DNA of 9,344 nucleotides, taken from the NCBI GenBank assembly GCA_036525535.1, contig DATDAH010000017.1:1-9344 (forward strand). The letters are read 5' to 3'. The notes under the pieces are model-generated. The model was not told where the DNA came from. It made no database searches and worked only from the letters and a program-made list of their open reading frames with translations. The stretch comes from DATDAH01 sp036525535. GTDB taxonomy: Bacteria; Actinomycetota; Acidimicrobiia; Acidimicrobiales; DATDAH01. Below, in pieces: positions 7,546 through 9,344 of the stretch. Made by a program: the position numbers and the translations under genes. Numbering within the stretch: position 1 is the first letter of the stretch; every line of letters starts with the position of its first letter.

Positions 7546-9344
7546 ATGCCGCTCTTCCGGCGCAATGCGGGACGGCCCCGGTTCCGTTACTCGCGTTGGG
7601 ACGGCACCCAGGTCGGCTTCGAGCTCGGCGCCGACGAGGTCATGGCGGAGATCACCGACGACCTCCTCTACCACGGTGACCTCAACGCCGCCCTGCGCCG
7701 CATGCTCCAGTCGGGCTTCGACACCCCCGACGGCGAGCACCTCCAGGGCCTGCGGGAGATCATGGAGCGCCTGCGTCAGCAGCGCCGGGAGATGCTGGAG
7801 AACCACGACCTCGGCGGGGTCTACGACGAGATCGCCGACGAGCTCCGGGAGGTCATCGACCAGGAGCGGGCCTCGCTGCAGGAGATGGCCCGGGACGCCG
7901 CCGAGTCCGGAAACCGACGGCGCCAAGAGGTGACCGACGAGGTCGTCCAGCAGCGCCAGATGGACCTCGACCTCCTGCCGCCTGACCTCGCCGGCCAGGT
8001 GAAGGCGCTGCAGGAGTACGAGTTCACCTCGTCGGAGGCCCGTGAGAAGTTCGAGGAGCTGCTCGACCGGCTGCGCGAGCAGCTCATGCAGCGCTTCGTG
8101 GACCAGGTGTCGGGCTCGATGCAGTCGATGTCGCCGGAGGACATGGCCCGGATGAAGGACATGCTGGCCGAGCTCAACACGATGCTCGAGCAGCGGGCCC
8201 AGGGCCAGGAGCCCGACTTCGACGGGTTCATGGAGCGCTACGGCGACTTCTTCCCGGAGAACCCGCAGAGCCTCGAGGAACTGCTGGAGCTCATGGCCCA
8301 GCGCATGGCCGCGATGCAGGCGATGCTCAACTCCATGACGCCCGAGCAGCGGGCACAGCTCCAGAGCCTGTCCGACCAGCTCCTCGAGGACATGGACCTG
8401 CGGTGGCAGGTGGACCAGCTCGGCCAGAACCTGCAGGCCGCCTTCCCCGACATGAACTGGAACCGGAGCTACGACTTCTCCGGCCAGGACCCGATGGGCT
8501 TCGGCGAGGCGGCCTCGGTGATGGAGCAGCTGGGCGACCTCGACCAGCTCGAGAACCTGTTGCGCAACGCCACCTCACCGGGCGCGCTGGCCGAGGTCGA
8601 CCTCGACAAGGTCAAGGAGCACCTGGGCGAGGACTCGGCCGAGAGCCTCGAGAAGCTGGCCGAGCTGGCCAAGCTGCTGGAGGAGGCCGGCCTGATCGAG
8701 AACAAGGAGGGTCGCTTCGAGCTCACCGCCAAGGGCATGCGCCGCATCGGCCAGAACGCGTTGGCCGAGCTGTTCAAGCGCCTCTCGGTGGACAAGATGG
8801 GGGGCCACCAGGTCGAGCGCGTGGGCACCGGTCACGAGCGGGCCTACGACACCAAGCCCTACGAGTTCGGCGACCCGTTCAACCTGCACATCGAGCGCAC
8901 CCTGCGCAACGCCGTCGGTCGCCAGGGGCCAGGCACCCCCGTGCGGCTGCAGCCCGACGACTTCGAGGTCGAGCGCACCGAGCACCTGGTCCGGTCGAGC
9001 ACCGTGCTGATGCTCGACCTCTCGTTGTCGATGCCGATGCGGGACAACTTCCTACCCGCCAAGAAGGTGGCGATGGCGCTGCACTCGCTCATCTCCAGCC
9101 GCTTCCCGCGGGACTACCTGGGGATCGTCGGCTTCAGCAGCGTGGCTCGGGCCCTGACGACTGACGGCGTTGCGCACGGTGCGCTCGATGTGCAGGTTGA
9201 ACGGGTCGCCGAACTCGTAGGGCTTGGTGTCGTAGTCCCGCTCGTGGCCGGTGCCCACGCGCTCGACCTGGTGGCCCCCCATCTTGTCCACCGAGAGGCG
9301 CTTGAACAGCTCGGCCAACGCGTTCTGGCCGATGCGGCGCATGC
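7546..9344 (+). CDS. VWA-domain protein, Rv0959-like, 3' partial with aberrant tail
   Basis: Probable adaptor partner of the MoxR-like ATPase, comparable to ChlD or CoxE-type VWA proteins. The ATG follows the ATPase stop by four bases. Residues about 60-345 are long charged helices rich in Gln, Glu, Leu and Met, probably coiled coil, with two similar segments starting MSPE (195) and MTPE (264). Residues about 350-412 end in GLIENKEGRFELTAKGMRRIG, which resembles a winged-helix wing, though I am unsure. The linker YEFGDPFNLHIERTLRNAV precedes the VWA domain, whose MIDAS motif DLSLS is at D491, S493 and S495. Reliable sequence ends near position 9148 (FSSVAR, about residue 534). After that the frame stays open to the window edge but reads backwards through an inverted copy of this same gene, so those ~65 residues are not VWA sequence. 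The later MIDAS threonine is therefore missing. Rv0959 is about 672 residues, so roughly 135 residues are not seen. Whether the gene is broken in the organism or only in the assembly is unresolved. Confidence 0.88.
   Translation, partial: MPLFRRNAGRPRFRYSRWDGTQVGFELGADEVMAEITDDLLYHGDLNAALRRMLQSGFDTPDGEHLQGLREIMERLRQQRREMLENHDLGGVYDEIADELREVIDQERASLQEMARDAAESGNRRRQEVTDEVVQQRQMDLDLLPPDLAGQVKALQEYEFTSSEAREKFEELLDRLREQLMQRFVDQVSGSMQSMSPEDMARMKDMLAELNTMLEQRAQGQEPDFDGFMERYGDFFPENPQSLEELLELMAQRMAAMQAMLNSMTPEQRAQLQSLSDQLLEDMDLRWQVDQLGQNLQAAFPDMNWNRSYDFSGQDPMGFGEAASVMEQLGDLDQLENLLRNATSPGALAEVDLDKVKEHLGEDSAESLEKLAELAKLLEEAGLIENKEGRFELTAKGMRRIGQNALAELFKRLSVDKMGGHQVERVGTGHERAYDTKPYEFGDPFNLHIERTLRNAVGRQGPGTPVRLQPDDFEVERTEHLVRSSTVLMLDLSLSMPMRDNFLPAKKVAMALHSLISSRFPRDYLGIVGFSSVARALTTDGVAHGALDVQVERVAELVGLGVVVPLVAGAHALDLVAPHLVHREALEQLGQRVLADAAH
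8735..8930 (+). repeat. Left arm of 196-base inverted repeat inside the VWA gene
   Basis: This stretch is repeated as its reverse complement at 9149-9344. Aligned by hand with the rule that paired positions sum to 18079, 190 of 196 bases match, with no gaps. Differences are at 8832, 8843, 8902, 8917, 8922 and 8928. This arm is in the normal place for the family, coding the GMRRIG...YEFGDP linker before the VWA domain, so it is the original and the other arm the copy. Confidence 0.95.
9149..9344 (-). repeat. Right arm of inverted repeat: reversed second copy of the VWA gene linker
   Basis: Read on the minus strand it encodes a variant of the linker (MRRIGQNALAELF...YEFGDPFNLHIERTVRNAVS), with three amino-acid changes and three silent changes from the left arm. 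It starts in the middle of the VWA domain, just after FSSVAR, and runs to the very end of the window. On the minus strand, beyond the junction, the frame leaves this homology and becomes antisense to the VWA core. It is therefore not a second complete gene. Best read as a fold-back junction between two alleles; a true inverted duplication is possible. Confidence 0.93.

Noticed and set aside
8403..9164. Plus-strand open frame of 253 codons within the VWA gene
   Set aside because: Arg/Gly/Pro-rich shadow frame; the frame starting at 7546 carries the conserved linker and MIDAS motif.
9052..9342. Minus-strand open frame as a second VWA-family gene
   Set aside because: Only its first ~65 codons match the linker (the inverted copy). 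The rest is antisense to the VWA core, so it is a junction product, not a gene.
8735..9344. Diversity-generating retroelement or site-specific invertase system
   Set aside because: The mismatches are not adenine-specific, no reverse transcriptase or recombinase gene is in the window, and the repeats are long coding homology, not short recombination sites.

Overview
The window is very GC-rich and almost fully coding. It suggests a high-GC actinobacterium, possibly of the Acidimicrobiia; the class is a guess. The main support is a MoxR-like ATPase next to a VWA-domain protein that resemble Mycobacterium tuberculosis Rv0958/Rv0959, together with an actinobacterial-type sdhAB pair and GTG starts. 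No stretch above 300 bases lacks a gene. The gaps are 1, 12, 55, 18 and 4 bases, with a one-base overlap between sdhA and sdhB. I saw no tRNA, rRNA, CRISPR array, insertion sequence or clear terminator.

Layout: (1) Positions 2-1454, plus strand: two tightly spaced membrane protein genes, the 3' part of a DUF4239-type four-helix protein and a 210-residue three-helix protein of unknown function. (2) Positions 1467-3922, minus strand: sdhB and sdhA, the iron-sulfur and flavoprotein subunits of succinate dehydrogenase, joined by a one-base stop/start overlap. No membrane-anchor genes (sdhC/sdhD) lie beside them. (3) Positions 3978-6119, minus strand: a glycoside hydrolase family 2 protein, beta-mannosidase-like, with both catalytic glutamates visible. 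(4) Positions 6138-9344, plus strand and divergent from the hydrolase: a MoxR-like AAA+ ATPase followed four bases later by a long helical protein with a C-terminal VWA domain. The two probably act together as an ATPase/VWA adaptor machine of the ChlI-ChlD type.

The most unusual structure is at the right end. The last ~196 bases (9149-9344) are a 97%-identical inverted copy of 8735-8930, inside the same VWA gene. The plus-strand frame happens to stay open through it, so the predicted C-terminus from about residue 536 is not genuine VWA sequence. The six differences look like differences between two alleles of the same gene, so a chimeric assembly or amplification fold-back between two strains is the leading explanation. 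A real invertible segment is the alternative.
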